Positions 43,601 through 55,700 of a stretch of 64,000 nt of DNA are shown one piece after another. The stretch is from Chelydra serpentina. Its lineage: Eukaryota; Chordata; Testudines; Chelydridae. The notes beneath the pieces are model-generated. The model did no database searches. It saw nothing but the letters and a program-made list of their open reading frames with translations, and had not been told where the DNA came from. The number at the start of each line of letters is the position of its first letter. Position 1 is the first letter of the stretch. The stretch is from assembly GCA_037349315.1 (NCBI GenBank), contig JBAIAC010000655.1, forward strand, positions 50,978 to 114,977, in the 5' to 3' direction. The position numbers and the translations under genes are program-made.

Positions 43601-46600
43601 GGGGTGGGGGGAGATGGGGCCGGGTGCTCTCGGGGCGGGGGGAGACGGGGCCGGGTGCTCTCGGGGTGGGGGGAGATGGGGCCGGGTGCTCTCGGGGAGA
43701 CGGGGCCGGGTGCTCTCGGGGAGACGGGGCCGGGTGCTCTCGGGATGGGGGGAGACGGGGCCGGGTGCTCTCGGGGCGGGGGGAGACGGGGCCGGGTGCT
43801 CTCGGGGCGGGGGGAGATGGGGCCGGGTGCTCTCGGGGTGGGGGGAGACGGGGCCGGGTGCTCTCGGGGGGGGGGGGGGAGACGGGGCTGGGTGCTCTCG
43901 GGGGGGGGGGGAGACGGGGCCGGGTGCTCTCGGGGTGGGGAGAGACGGGGCTGGGTGCTCTCGGGGAGACGGGGCCGGGTGCTGTCGGGGCGGGGGGGAG
44001 ACGGGGCCGGGTGCTCTCGGGGTGGGGGGAGACGGGGCCGGGTGCTCTCGGGGCATGGGGGGGGAGGGACACGGGGCCGGGTGCTCTCGAGGCCGGGGGA
44101 GACGGGGCCGGGTGCTCTCGGGGCGGGGGGAGACGGGGCCGGGTGCTCTCGGGGTGGGGGGAGATGGGGCCGGGTGCTCTCGGGGAGACGGGGCCGGGTG
44201 CTCTCGAGGAGACGGGGCCGGGTGCTCTCGGGATGGGGGTGAGACGGGGCCGGGTGCTCTCGGGGCGGGGGGAGACGGGGCCGGGTGCTCTCGGGGCGGG
44301 GGGAGACGGGGCCGGGTGCTCTCGGGGCGGGGGGAGATGGGGCCGGGTGCTCTCGGGGCGGGGGGAGACGGGGCCGGGTGCTCTCGGGGCGGGGGGAGAC
44401 GGGGCCGGGTGCTCTCGGGGCGGGGGGAGATGGGGCTGGGTGCTCTCGGGGGCGGGGGGGAGACGGGGCCGGGTGCTCTCGGGGTGGGGGGAGATGGGGC
44501 CGGGTGCTCTCGGGGTGGGGGGAGACGGGGCTGGGTGCTCTCGGGGTGGGGGGAGACGGGGCCGGGTGCTCTCAGGGAGACAGGGCTGGGTGCTCTCGGG
44601 GCAAGGGGAGATGGGGCCGGGTGCTCTCGGGGTGGGGGGGAGACGGGGCCGGGTGCTCTCGGGGCGGGGGGGAGACGGGGCCGGGTGCTCTCGGGGCGGG
44701 GGGAGACGGGGCCGGGTGCTCTCGGGGTGGGGGGAGATGGGGCCGGGTGCTCTCGGGGCGGGGGGAGACGGGGCCGGGTGCTCTCGGGGCGGGGGGAGAC
44801 GGGGCCGGGTGCTCTCGGGGCGGGGGGAGACGGGGCCGGGTGCTCTCGGGGAGACGGGGCCGGGTGCTCTCGGGTGGGGGGAGACGGGGCCGGGTGCTCT
44901 CGGGGCGGGGGGAGACGGGGCCGGGTGCTCTCGGGGTGGGGGAGACGGGGCCGGGTGCTCTCGGGGCGGGGGGAGATGGGGCTGGGTGCTCTCGGGGTGG
45001 GGGGAGACGGGGCCGGGTGCTCTCGGGGCGGGGGGAGACGGGGCCGGGTGCTCTCGGGGTGGGGGAGATGGGGCCGGGTGCTCTCGGGGCGGGGGGAGAC
45101 GGGGCCGGGTGCTCTCGGGGTGGGGGGAGATGGGGCCGGGTGCTCTCGGGGAGACGGGGCCGGGTGCTCTCGGGATGGGGGGAGACGGGGCCGGGTGCTC
45201 TCGGGGCGGGGGGAGACGGGGCTGGGTGCTCTCGGGGGTGGGGGGAGACGGGGCCGGGTGCTCTCGGGGCGGGGGGAGATGGGGCCGGGTGCTCTCGGGG
45301 CGGGGGAAGACGGGGCCGGGTGCTCTCGGGGCGGGGGGAGACGGGGCCGGGTGCTCTCGGGGCGGGGGGAGATGGGGCTGGTGCTCTCGGGGAGACGGGG
45401 CCGGGTGCTCTCGGGGGGGGGGGGGAGATGGGGCTGGGTGCTCTCGGGGGCGGGGGGGAGACGGGGCCGGGTGCTCTCGGGGTGGGGGGGAGATGGGGCC
45501 GGGTGCTCTCGGGGTGGGGGGAGACGGGGCCGGGTGCTCTCGGGGGGGGGGGGGGGGGAGATGGGGCCGGGTGCTCTTGGGGGGGGGGGGGAGATGGGGC
45601 CGGGTGCTCTCGGGGTGGGGGGAGACGGGGCTGGGTGCTCTCGGGGGCGGGGGGGAGACGGGGCCGGGTGCTCTCGGGGTGGGGGGAGATGGGGCCGGGT
45701 GCTCTCGGGGTGGGGGGAGACGGGGCTGGGTGCTCTCGGCGTGGGGGAGACGGGGCCGGGTGCTCTCAGGGAGACAGGGCTGGGTGCTCTCGGGGCAAGG
45801 GGAGATGGGGCCGGGTGCTCTCGGGGTGGGGGGGAGACGGGGCCGGGTGCTCTCGGGGCGGGGGGGAGACGGGGCCGGGTGCTCTCGGGGCGGGGGGAGA
45901 CGGGGCCGGGTGCTCTCGGGGTGGGGGGAGATGGGGCCGGGTGCTCTCGGGGCGGGGGGGAGACGGGGCCGGGTGCTCTCGGGGCGGGGGGAGACGGGGC
46001 CGGGTGCTAGACGGGGCCGGGTGCTCTCGGGGTGGGGGGAGACGGGGCCGGGTGCTCTCGGGGTGGGGGGAGACGGGGCCGGGTGCTCTCGGGGCGGGGG
46101 GAGACGGGGCCGGGTGCTCTCGGGGCGGGGGGAGATGGGGCCGGGTGCTCTCGGGGCGGGGGGAGACGGGGCCGGGTGCTCTCGGGGTGGGGGGAGATGG
46201 GGCCGGGTGCTCTCGGGGCGGGGGGAGACGGGGCCGGGTGCTCTCGGGGTGGGGGGAGATGGGGCCGGGTGCTCTCGGGGAGACGGGGCCGGGTGCTCTC
46301 GAGGAGACGGGGCCGGGTGCTCTCGGGATGGGGGTGAGACGGGGCCGGGTGCTCTCGGGGCGGGGGGAGATGGGGCTGGTGCTCTCGGGGAGACGGGGCC
46401 GGGTGCTCTCGGGGTGGGGGGAGACGGGGCTGGGTGCTCTCGGGGGCGGGGGGGCGACGGGGCCGGGTGCTATCGGGGTGGGGGGAGATGGGGCCGGGTG
46501 CTCTCGGGGAGACGGGGCCGGGTGCTCTCGAGGAGACGGGGCCGGGTGCTCTCGGGATGGGGGTGAGACGGGGCCGGGTGCTCTCGGGGCGGGGGGAGAC

Positions 46601-49600
46601 GGGGCCGGGTGCTCTCGGGGCGGGGGGAGACGGGGCCGGGTGCTCTCGGGGCGGGGGGAGATGGGGCCGGGTGCTCTCGGGGCGGGGGGAGACGGGGCCG
46701 GGTGCTCTCGGGGCGGGGGGAGACGGGGCCGGGTGCTCTCGGGGCGGGGGGAGATGGGGCTGGGTGCTCTCGGGGGCGGGGGGGAGACGGGGCCGGGTGC
46801 TCTCGGGGTGGGGGGAGATGGGGCCGGGTGCTCTCGGGGTGGGGGGAGACGGGGCTGGGTGCTCTCGGGGTGGGGGGAGACGGGGCCGGGTGCTCTCAGG
46901 GAGACAGGGCTGGGTGCTCTCGGGGCAAGGGGAGATGGGGCCGGGTGCTCTCGGGGTGGGGGGGAGACGGGGCCGGGTGCTCTCGGGGCGGGGGGGAGAC
47001 GGGGCCGGGTGCTCTCGGGGCGGGGGGAGACGGGGCCGGGTGCTCTCGGGGTGGGGGGAGATGGGGCCGGGTGCTCTCGGGGCGGGGGGGAGACGGGGCC
47101 GGGTGCTCTCGGGGCGGGGGGAGACGGGGCCGGGTGCTCTCGGGGCGGGGGGAGACGGGGCCGGGTGCTCTCGGGGAGACGGGGCCGGGTGCTCTCGGGG
47201 TGGGGGGAGACGGGGCCGGGTGCTCTCGGGGCGGGGGGGAGACGGGGCCGGGTGCTCTCGGGGTGGGGGGAGACGGGGCCGGGTGCTCTCGGGGCGGGGG
47301 GAGATGGGGCTGGGTGCTCTCGGGGTGGGGGGAGACGGGGCCGGGTGCTCTCGGGGCGGGGGGAGACGGGGCCGGGTGCTCTCGGGGTGGGGGGAGATGG
47401 GGCCGGGTGCTCTCGGGGCGGGGGGAGACGGGGCCGGGTGCTCTCGGGGTGGGGGGAGATGGGGCCGGGTGCTCTCGGGGAGACGGGGCCGGGTGCTCTC
47501 GGGATGGGGGGGAGACGGGGCCTGGTGCTCTCGGGGCGGGGGGAGACGGGGCTGGGTGCTCTCGGGGTGGGGGGAGACGGGGCCGGGTGCTCTCGGGGCG
47601 GGGGGAGACGGGGCTGGGTGCTCTCGGGGTGGGGGGAGACGGGGCCGGGTGCTCTCGGGGCGGGGGGAGACGGGGCCGGGTGCTCTCGGGGCGGGGGGAG
47701 ATGGGGCTGGTGCTCTCGGGGAGACGGGGCCGGGTGCTCTCGGGGGGGGGGGGGGGAGATGGGGCTGGGTGCTCTCGGGGGCGGGGGGGAGACGGGGCCG
47801 GGTGCTCTCGGGGTGGGGGGGAGATGGGGCCGGGTGCTCTCGGGGTGGGGGGAGACGGGGCCGGGTGCTCTCGGGGGGGGGGGGGGGGGGAGATGGGGCC
47901 GGGTGCTCTTGGGGGGGGGGGGAGATGGGGCCGGGTGCTCTCGGGGTGGGGGGAGACGGGGCTGGGTGCTCTCGGGGGCGGGGGGGAGACGGGGCCGGGT
48001 GCTCTCGGGGTGGGGGGAGATGGGGCCGGGTGCTCTCGGGGTGGGGGGAGACGGGGCTGGGTGCTCTCGGCGTGGGGGGAGACGGGGCCGGGTGCTCTCA
48101 GGGAGACAGGGCTGGGTGCTCTCGGGGCAAGGGGAGATGGGGCCGGGTGCTCTCGGGGTGGGGGGGAGACGGGGCCGGGTGCTCTCGGGGCGGGGGGGAG
48201 ACGGGGCCGGGTGCTCTCGGGGCGGGGGGAGACGGGGCCGGGTGCTCTCGGGGTGGGGGGAGATGGGGCCGGGTGCTCTCGGGGCGGGGGGGAGACGGGG
48301 CCGGGTGCTCTCGGGGCGGGGGGAGACGGGGCCGGGTGCTCTCGGGGCGGGGGGAGACGGGGCCGGGTGCTAGACGGGGCCGGGTGCTCTCGGGGTGGGG
48401 GGAGACGGGGCCGGGTGCTCTCGGGGTGGGGGGAGACGGGGCCGGGTGCTCTCGGGGCGGGGGGAGACGGGGCCGGGTGCTCTCGGGGCGGGGGGAGATG
48501 GGGCCGGGTGCTCTCGGGGCGGGGGGAGACGGGGCCGGGTGCTCTCGGGGTGGGGGGAGATGGGGCCGGGTGCTCTCGGGGCGGGGGGAGACGGGGCCGG
48601 GTGCTCTCGGGGTGGGGGGAGATGGGGCCGGGTGCTCTCGGGGAGACGGGGCCGGGTGCTCTCGAGGAGACGGGGCCGGGTGCTCTCGGGATGGGGGTGA
48701 GACGGGGCCGGGTGCTCTCGGGGCGGGGGGAGACGGGGCCGGGTGCTCTCGGGGCGGGGGGAGACGGGGCCGGGTGCTCTCGGGGCGGGGGGAGATGGGG
48801 CCGGGTGCTCTCGGGGCGGGGGGAGATGGGGCCGGGTGCTCTCGGGGCGGGGGGAGACGGGGCCGGGTGCTCTCGGGGCGGGGGGAGACGGGGCCGGGTG
48901 CTCTCGGGGCGGGGGGAGATGGGGCTGGTGCTCTCGGGGAGACGGGGCCGGGTGCTCTCGGGGTGGGGGGAGACGGGGCTGGGTGCTCTCGGGGGCGGGG
49001 GGGCGACGGGGCCGGGTGCTCTCGGGGTGGGGGGAGATGGGGCCGGGTGCTCTCGGGGTGGGGGGAGACGGGGCTGGGTGCTCTCGGGGTGGGGGGAGAC
49101 GGGGCCGGGTGCTCTCAGGGAGACAGGGCTGGGTGCTCTCGGGGCAAGGGGAGATGGGGCCAGGTGCTCTCGGGCTGGGGGGGAGACGGGGCCGGGTGCT
49201 CTCGGGGCGGGGGGGAGACGGGGCCGGGTGCTCTCGGGGCGGGGGGAGACGGGACCGGGTGCTCTCGGGGCGGGGGGATAGGGGCCGGGTGCTCTCGGGG
49301 CGGGGGGGAGACGGGGCCGGGTGCTCTCGGGGCGGGGGGAGACGGGGCCGGGTGCTCTCGGGGAGACGGGGCCGGGTGCTCTCGGGGTGGGGGGAGACGG
49401 GGCCGGGTGCTCTCGGGGTGGGGGGAGACGGGGCCGGGTGCTCTCGGGGCGGGGGGGAGACGGGGCCGGGTGCTCTCGGGGTGGGGGGAGACGGGGCCGG
49501 GTGCTCTCGGGGCGGGGGGAGACGGGGCCGGGTGCTCTCGGGGCGGGGGGAGACGGGGCCGGGTGCTCTCGGGGTGGGGGGAGATGGGGCTGGGTGCTCT

Positions 49601-50985
49601 CGGGGCGGGGGGAGACGGGGCCGGGTGCTCTCGGGGTGGGGGGAGATGGGGCCGGGTGCTCTCGGGGAGACGGGGCCGGGTGCTCTCGGGATGGGGGGGA
49701 GACGGGGCCGGGTGCTCTCGGGGTGGGGGGAGACGGGGCTGGGTGCTCTCGGGGTGGGGGGAGACGGGGCCGGGTGCTCTCGGGGCGGGGGGAGATGGGG
49801 CCGGGTGCTCTCGGGGCGGGGGGAGATGGGGCCGGGTGCTCTCGGGGCGGGGGGAGACGGGGCCGGGTGCTCTCGGGGCGGGGGGAGACGGGGCCGGGTG
49901 CTCTCGGGGCGGGGGGAGATGGGGCTGGTGCTCTCGGTGAGACGGGGCCGGGTGCTCTCGGGGGGTGGGGGGGGAGATGGGGCTGGGTGCTCTCGGGGGC
50001 GGGGGGGAGACGGGGCCAGGTGCTCTCGGGGTGGGGGGGAGATGGGGCCGGGTGCTCTCGGGGTGGGGGGAGACGGGGCCGGGTGCTCTCGGGGGGGGGG
50101 GGGGGAGATGGGGCCGGGTGCTCTCGGGGTGGGGGGAGACGGGGCTGGGTGCTCTCGGGGGCGGGGGGGAGACGGGGCCGGGTGCTCTCGGGGTGGGGGG
50201 AGATGGGGCCGGGTGCTCTCGGGGTGGGGGGAGACGGGGCTGGGTGCTCTCGGCGTGGGGGGAGACGGGGCCGGGTGCTCTCAGGGAGACAGGGCTGGGT
50301 GCTCTCGGGGCAAGGGGAGATGGGGCCGGGTGCTCTCGGGGTGGGGGGGAGACGGGGCCGGGTGCTCTCGGGGTGGGGGGGAGACGGGGCCGGGTGCTCT
50401 CGGGGCGGGGGGAGACGGGGCCGGGTGCTCTCGGGGTGGGGGGAGATGGGGCCGGGTGCTCTCGGGGCGGGGGGGAGACGGGGCCGGGTGCTCTCGGGGC
50501 GGGGGGAGACGAGGCCGGGTGCTCTCGGGGCGGGGGGAGACGGGGCCGGGTGCTCTCGGGGAGACGGGGCCGGGTGCTCTCGGGGCGGGGGGAGACGGGG
50601 CCGGGTGCTCTCGGGGCGGGGGGAGACGGGGCCGGGTGCTCTCGGGGAGATGGGGCCGGGTGCTCTCGGGGCGGGGGGAGACGGGGCCAGGTGCTCTCGG
50701 GGTGGGGGGAGACGGGGCCGGGTGCTCTCGGGGCAGGGGGAGACGGGGCCGGGTGCTCTCGGGGAGACGGGGCCGGGTGCTCTCGGGGAGACGGGGCCGG
50801 GTGCTCTCGGGGCGGGGGGAGACGGGGCTGGGTGCTCTCGGGGCAGGGGGAGACGGGGCCGGGTGCTCTCGGGGAGACGGGGCCGGGTGCTCTCGGGGAG
50901 GGGGGAGACGGGGCCGGGTGCTCTCGGGGAGGGGGGAGACGGGGCCGGGTGCTCTCGGGGTGGGGGGAGATGGGGCTGGGTGCCG
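37676..50985. repeat. 13.3-kb G-rich minisatellite with higher-order structure
   Basis: Head-to-tail units of about 31 bp with the core GACGGGGCCGGGTGCTCTCGG flanked by G-rich GGGGCGGGGGGA or GGGGTGGGGGGA, plus shortened 24-bp units (GGGGAGACGGGGCCGGG...). Rare variants recur at fixed offsets: the GAGGGACACGGGG variant at about 38,280, 39,100, 40,450, 41,270 and 43,305; GGGCATGGGG at about 39,852, 42,015 and 44,052; CAGGGAGACAGGGCTGGG at about 42,537, 44,575, 45,770, 46,908, 48,110, 49,130 and 50,282. This gives higher-order repeats of about 2.0-2.2 kb on the left and 1.0-1.2 kb on the right. No frame on the plus strand contains a stop for kilobases, which explains the giant open frames. Confidence 0.95.
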
Positions 50986-51019
50986 CCCAGCTGCTCAGCC
51001 CCTACCAGCGGCAGATCCA
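50986..51019. other. Array right boundary
   Basis: The last unit decays into TGCCGCCCAGCTGCTCAGCC, a sharp junction to non-repetitive DNA. Confidence 0.6.
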
Positions 51020-51500
51020 ATCCCAGGGCCCCAGAGGGAGAGGGACGTCCCGCCTCTCCGCAGGGCAGCTCAACACCAGTCCTCGGCTGAGGGGGGCTCG
51101 TACCTGGGATTCGGACCACGGAGCGAGACGGAGACAGACAGAGCTTGAACCGGGGGGTCACTGCAGCTGGGCTGGGCTCTGCTGGACCCGTCACTTCTCT
51201 GGGCTACCCCAGGGCTGCCTGTGCCGTGTGCCCGGCCAGGGACACACCCGCCTGTCTGCCCGCGCTGGCCGGGTGTCCCCGCAGACGCTGGCGGGGGGGT
51301 GCTGCTCCCCCAGGGTCTGTCCCAGACTCGCTGCCCGGAGCTCCGGGGGTGGGGCAGGGGGGCTGCAGGCCCAGGGGCCCAGTCTCAGGAGGCGGTGAGG
51401 CCGCGTGGCTCACCCTGGGGGGTCTGGCCCACTGAAGGGCTCCTCCCAGGGACGGTTCCCAGGCTGGGGCGTAGCCCGGCCCTGGGGGTCCGTGACAGAG
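51020..51500 (+). repeat. Interspersed repeat (TGTCCCAGACTCGCTGCCCG family), copy 1
   Basis: Shares GGGTCTGTCCCAGACTCGCTGC, CAGTCTCAGGAGGCGGTGAG and GGGCTCCTCCCAGGGAC with 58,085-58,450, in the same order. It ends with a CCGTGACA-like tail, suggesting an LTR-type repeat. Confidence 0.7.
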
Positions 51501-52698
51501 GGTCAGACATGCCCCTGCCGAGACCGGCCCAGCGGCCCCAGCACTAAGAGGCCGGGGGTGAGCTCAGGAAGGGGGTTGATAGACGGGAGAGGGGTCAGGG
51601 AAGAGCCGTTGGAACGATGGAAGGGTTAGAAACCGGCCTTAGCGACACGCCGGGAGCTCAGACTAGGCAAAGGGTGACGTGATCCCAGCCAGAGCAGCGG
51701 CTGCTTCTCCGCCTCGGTGGGCTCCCGGCCCACCGGTAAATGTCGCCACCCAGTAACTAGTCTGGGGGCGGGGCCCTGGGATGGTTTGGAACAGGTCCTG
51801 CCCCTCCAGAGGGGTCGGGGCCTGCCCAGCTCCTGTGCTCTGGGGGCCTTGGGCTTCTCTGCTCTGGGCCTTGCACCTCGGGGTGGCAGCGCCAGCCCCT
51901 CAAACCCGGCCTGCCCCGACGGCCGTCGTCATGACAGCCTATGGGGGGCAGGGGCCTGAGGTGCCAGGACGAGCCTGGCCTGTCCACTTTTCGCTGTGGC
52001 CCCCCCGAGGCCTGCCCCCCAAGCTGGACGCTGGAGCCCGGGAGCTGTGGGGAGCCCGGGAGCTGTGGGGAGCCATGGACCCGCGGTGGAGGGGGCGGGG
52101 GGCGGGGACACAGGCTAGGGGCTGCTCTTGGGCTCCCCCACCCCGGCCCAGCTCCGGCTTCTGGCTAGGCCAGGGGGCAGGGGAGGGGCGGGGGGCCACG
52201 GAGGGGGGGGCTCATGACCCCCCCCCATCTTTAGGAAGAATCCGTAGCCCCTGGCAGGGACCAAGAGGGATCCCCCATGGGATCCCCATGGGACAGGAGC
52301 TGCCACACGACCCTTCGACACAGCCTGGGACCGACCCCCGGCGGAGAAGCCACGGGAGCAAACGCTGCGCTCGGCGGCCAGGCGGAGGAAGGGCGAAGGC
52401 GAGCCGAGGGCTGGCAGCCGAAGCGGGGACAGAGCCCCACTGGCAATGGGGGTCGGTGTTTAACGGGGAGGTAATTAGCCATTGGACAATCCCCCGGGGC
52501 CGGGCAGATCTCTGGCACTGACAGCTGTTCAGTGCAGCCGGCTCTGCTCTGGGGCAGGTCTCTGGCTGGGTCATCCGGGGGGCAAAGCACATGGTCACGG
52601 GCCCTGCTAGCCGGGGGCCCTGGGGGTCTCTGACCAGCAGGAGGAGGCTGTTACCCTCGTGTGGCTCGGGGTGACTGTCCCTCACCCCCGTCACTCAC
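51501..52698. other. Region expected to hold the TRIM54 3' end
   Basis: The last TRIM54 coding exon and 3' UTR should lie here on the minus strand. Several AG acceptors give short plausible tails (for example minus-strand ctgccccag at about 52,550), but I cannot choose between them, and no clear AATAAA is seen on the minus strand. A local duplication, ggagcccgggagctgtgg, lies at 52,033-52,070. Confidence 0.4.
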
Positions 52699-52797
52699 CT
52701 TCGGCCCCCTCTGGCCCCTCTGGCCTGTCCTCGTCGGCTCCAGCGTCTCCTCCATCCCCGCCCGCAAACCCGTCCGTGTCGTCCTCAGCCAGCGAGT
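52699..52797 (-). CDS. TRIM54: TRIM54 acidic-tail exon (99 nt)
   Basis: Acceptor ctctcccag, donor gaag/gtgagtga. In phase it encodes [14 protein letters not shown], then [14 protein letters not shown], a Glu/Asp/Gly-rich tail like that of MuRF proteins. It leaves one base for the next exon, so at least one more coding exon exists to the left. Confidence 0.85.
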
Positions 52798-55700
52798 CTG
52801 GGAGAGCGAGGGAATCCCAGAGTCAGCACCCACGCGGGGGGAGAGGGGGAGCCTGCCCCATCCTCCCCACTGAGGGTCCCTGGCCAGGCCGCTCCAGAGA
52901 GCCCAGCAGGGCGGAGGCAGGGGGCAGCCGGAAGGGAGGCTCCGGCCATGCCACCTGTGCCCAGCTCAGCCAGTCCTGGGGTCCCTGCCAGGCAGCCTTC
53001 CCCCAGCACACAGCCAGGGGCAGAAGCCGGTACCCACTGCCGGGGAGGGGCAGTGCTGGCAGCCACTCCAGGAGGCTGAGATCAATGATCTGCCACCCCC
53101 TCCTGTACCCCATCCCCCCGCCTGAGCCCGTACACCCTGAGCCCCACACCCCTCCCCGGGGGGCCCTGCCACAGCTAACACCAGCCCTGTCCCCGCCTTG
53201 GTGCATGTCACACAGACTGGGCCGAGGAGCAGCTCTGCCCACCCCGCACGGCACCCAGGGCCGGGGCTCGCACCATGGCCCCCTGTGACGTTCTGAGTGT
53301 AAGATAATCTCTCATTGAACGGTGACAGGGCCAGAAAGAGTAATTCCCTCCCAGACTGACCTGCCCAGGGCCGGACTCTAAAGACTGGTTGGGAAGAGAT
53401 GGAAATGAACAGGGCTGGGAAATGCAGCCGGCATTGTTAGAGCTAGAAGGGGAGCTGTTTGCTCAGGGCTTGGGATGTCAGCAACAAGTCTTGTCTGCGG
53501 CTATGGCTTTGAGTGAAAGCTCAGAAAAGGAGGATTAACATTTAGGAAGACACTGGAGTGAAATAGTGTTATTGTCTATATGGCTCTTTGAAGGGTGTGG
53601 TGACCTGTGTCTGAACTGTTAATGGATAATTACCCTGTGCTAATTGCCAGGATGTTTGGGAGAAGGACAGTTCAGCCCATTGTTTTCTGAGGCCAAAAGG
53701 CTGCTGGAAATGTATAAAAACCCTGGGACAGGATCCTTCTTCATCTCAGATCTGCTTTGGGTTTCAAGAAGGGAAAATCCTGAGCCATAAGGATTGAGAT
53801 CCCCAGTCACTGACTGGAGTCACCCTGAATATGGACCTTGGACTAGAACCTCTGGACTATTTCTAAAAGGCCTTTTGGCAACTACAAACTCACCATCTCT
53901 GCTATGTATCTGGAGCTCAAGAATTGAACTCAAGCCTGTCTGTATATTGATCTTTCAACCAACTCTCCCTCTTTTCTTTTTTAATAAATGTTACTTTAGT
54001 TAATAAGAATTGGCTATAGCGTGTATTTGGGGTAAGATCTAAGTTATCATTTGACCTGGGTCTGGGGCTTGGTCCTTTGGGATCGAGAGAACCTTTTTTC
54101 TTTTACTGGGGTATCAGTTTTCATAACCATTCATCCCCATAACGAGTGGCACTGATGGCAATACTGGGAAACTGGAGTGTCTAAGGGAATTGCTCGTGTG
54201 ACTTCTGGTCAGCCAGTGGGGTGAGACCAAAGTCCTCTCTGGCTGGCTGGTTTGGTGTGCAAAGGACCCCCAGCCTGGGCTGTAACTGCCCTGCTCTGAG
54301 CAATTTGTCCTGAATTGACACTCTCAGAAGTGTCCCCATCCAAGGCAGCATCGTTACCCCCTCACCCCGCGGTGCCCCCGGGTCACCTGTCTGGAATTCG
54401 ATGGTTCTCAGCATCTCGGCCAGGGAGTCCACATTGACAGAGAAATGGTCCATCTTCTCGTAGCCGGGCTCCGGGCGGCTGCTCATCGACACCTTCGACA
54501 TGTCCGTGATCCTGCCAGGCAGAGCCGGGCGCCTCTCAGCCTCACACATCTTCCCTGACTTCATTCAGACCCATGGCAGAGCCCCGAGCCTGTGACTCCG
54601 TGACACCCCTGCACAGCCCGACCAACCCCCCCGCCCCTCTGGGGTTGGGGGGCAGTAGCAGGGCTGTGTGTGGGGAGCCCAGGGCTGGGCTAGCAGGGGG
54701 CGTGGGGCAGGATTGGGGGCACTGGCAGGGCTGTGTGTGGGGAGCCCAGGGCTGTGGGGCAGGATTGGGGGCACTGGCAGGGCTGTGTGTGGGGAGCCCA
54801 GGGCTGGGGTATCAGGGGGCTGTGGGGCGAGATTGGGGGCACTGGCAGGGCTGTGTGTGGGGAGCCCAGGGCTGGGGTATCAGGGGGCTGTGGGGCGGGA
54901 TTGGGGGCACTGGCAGGGCTGTGTGTGGGGAGCCCAGGACTGGGAGGGGGGCTGTGGGGCGGGATTGGCGGCACTGGCAGGGCTGTGTGTGCAGAGCCCA
55001 GGGCTGGGCTGGGAGGGGGCTGTGGGGCGGGATTGGGGGCACTGGCAGGGCTGTGTGTGGGGGAGCCCAGGGCTGGGGTATCAGGGGGCGTGGGGCGGGA
55101 TTGGGGGCACTGGCAGGGCTGTGTGTGGGGAGCCCAGGGCTGGGAGGGGGCTGGGGGCAGGATTGGGGGCACTGGCAGGGCTGTGTGTGGGGAGCCCAGG
55201 GCTGGGCTAGCAGGGGGCGTGGGGCAGGATTGGGGGCACTGGCAGGGCTGTGTGTGGGGAGCCCAGGGCTGGGGTATCAGGGGGCTGTGGGGCGAGATTG
55301 GGGGCACTGGCAGGGCTGTGTGTGGGGAGCCCAGGGCTGGGGTATCAGGGGGCTGTGGGGCGGGATTGGGGGCACTGGCAGGGCTGTGTGTGGGGAGCCC
55401 AGGGCTGGGAGGGGGCTGTGGGGTGGGATTGGGGGCACTGGCAGGGCTGTGTGTGGGGAGCCCAGGGCTGGGGTATCAGGGGGCGTGGGGCGGGATTGGG
55501 GGCACTGGCAGGGCTGTGTGTGGGGAGCCCAGGGCTGGGAGGGGGCTGTGGGGCAGGATTGGGGGCACTAGCAGGGCTGTGTGTGGGGAGCCCAGGGCTG
55601 GGCTGGGAGGGGGCTGTGGGGCGGGATTGGGGGCACTGGGAGGGCTGTGTGTGGGGAGCCCAGGGCTGGGAGGGGGCTGTGGGGCGGGATTGGGGGCACT

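Noticed and set aside
37604..51148. Giant open frames (up to 2,862 codons) across the G-rich array on both strands
   Set aside because: They consist only of unit translations, exist in several frames and both strands at once, and follow from a stop-free 31-bp unit. No domain or start context.
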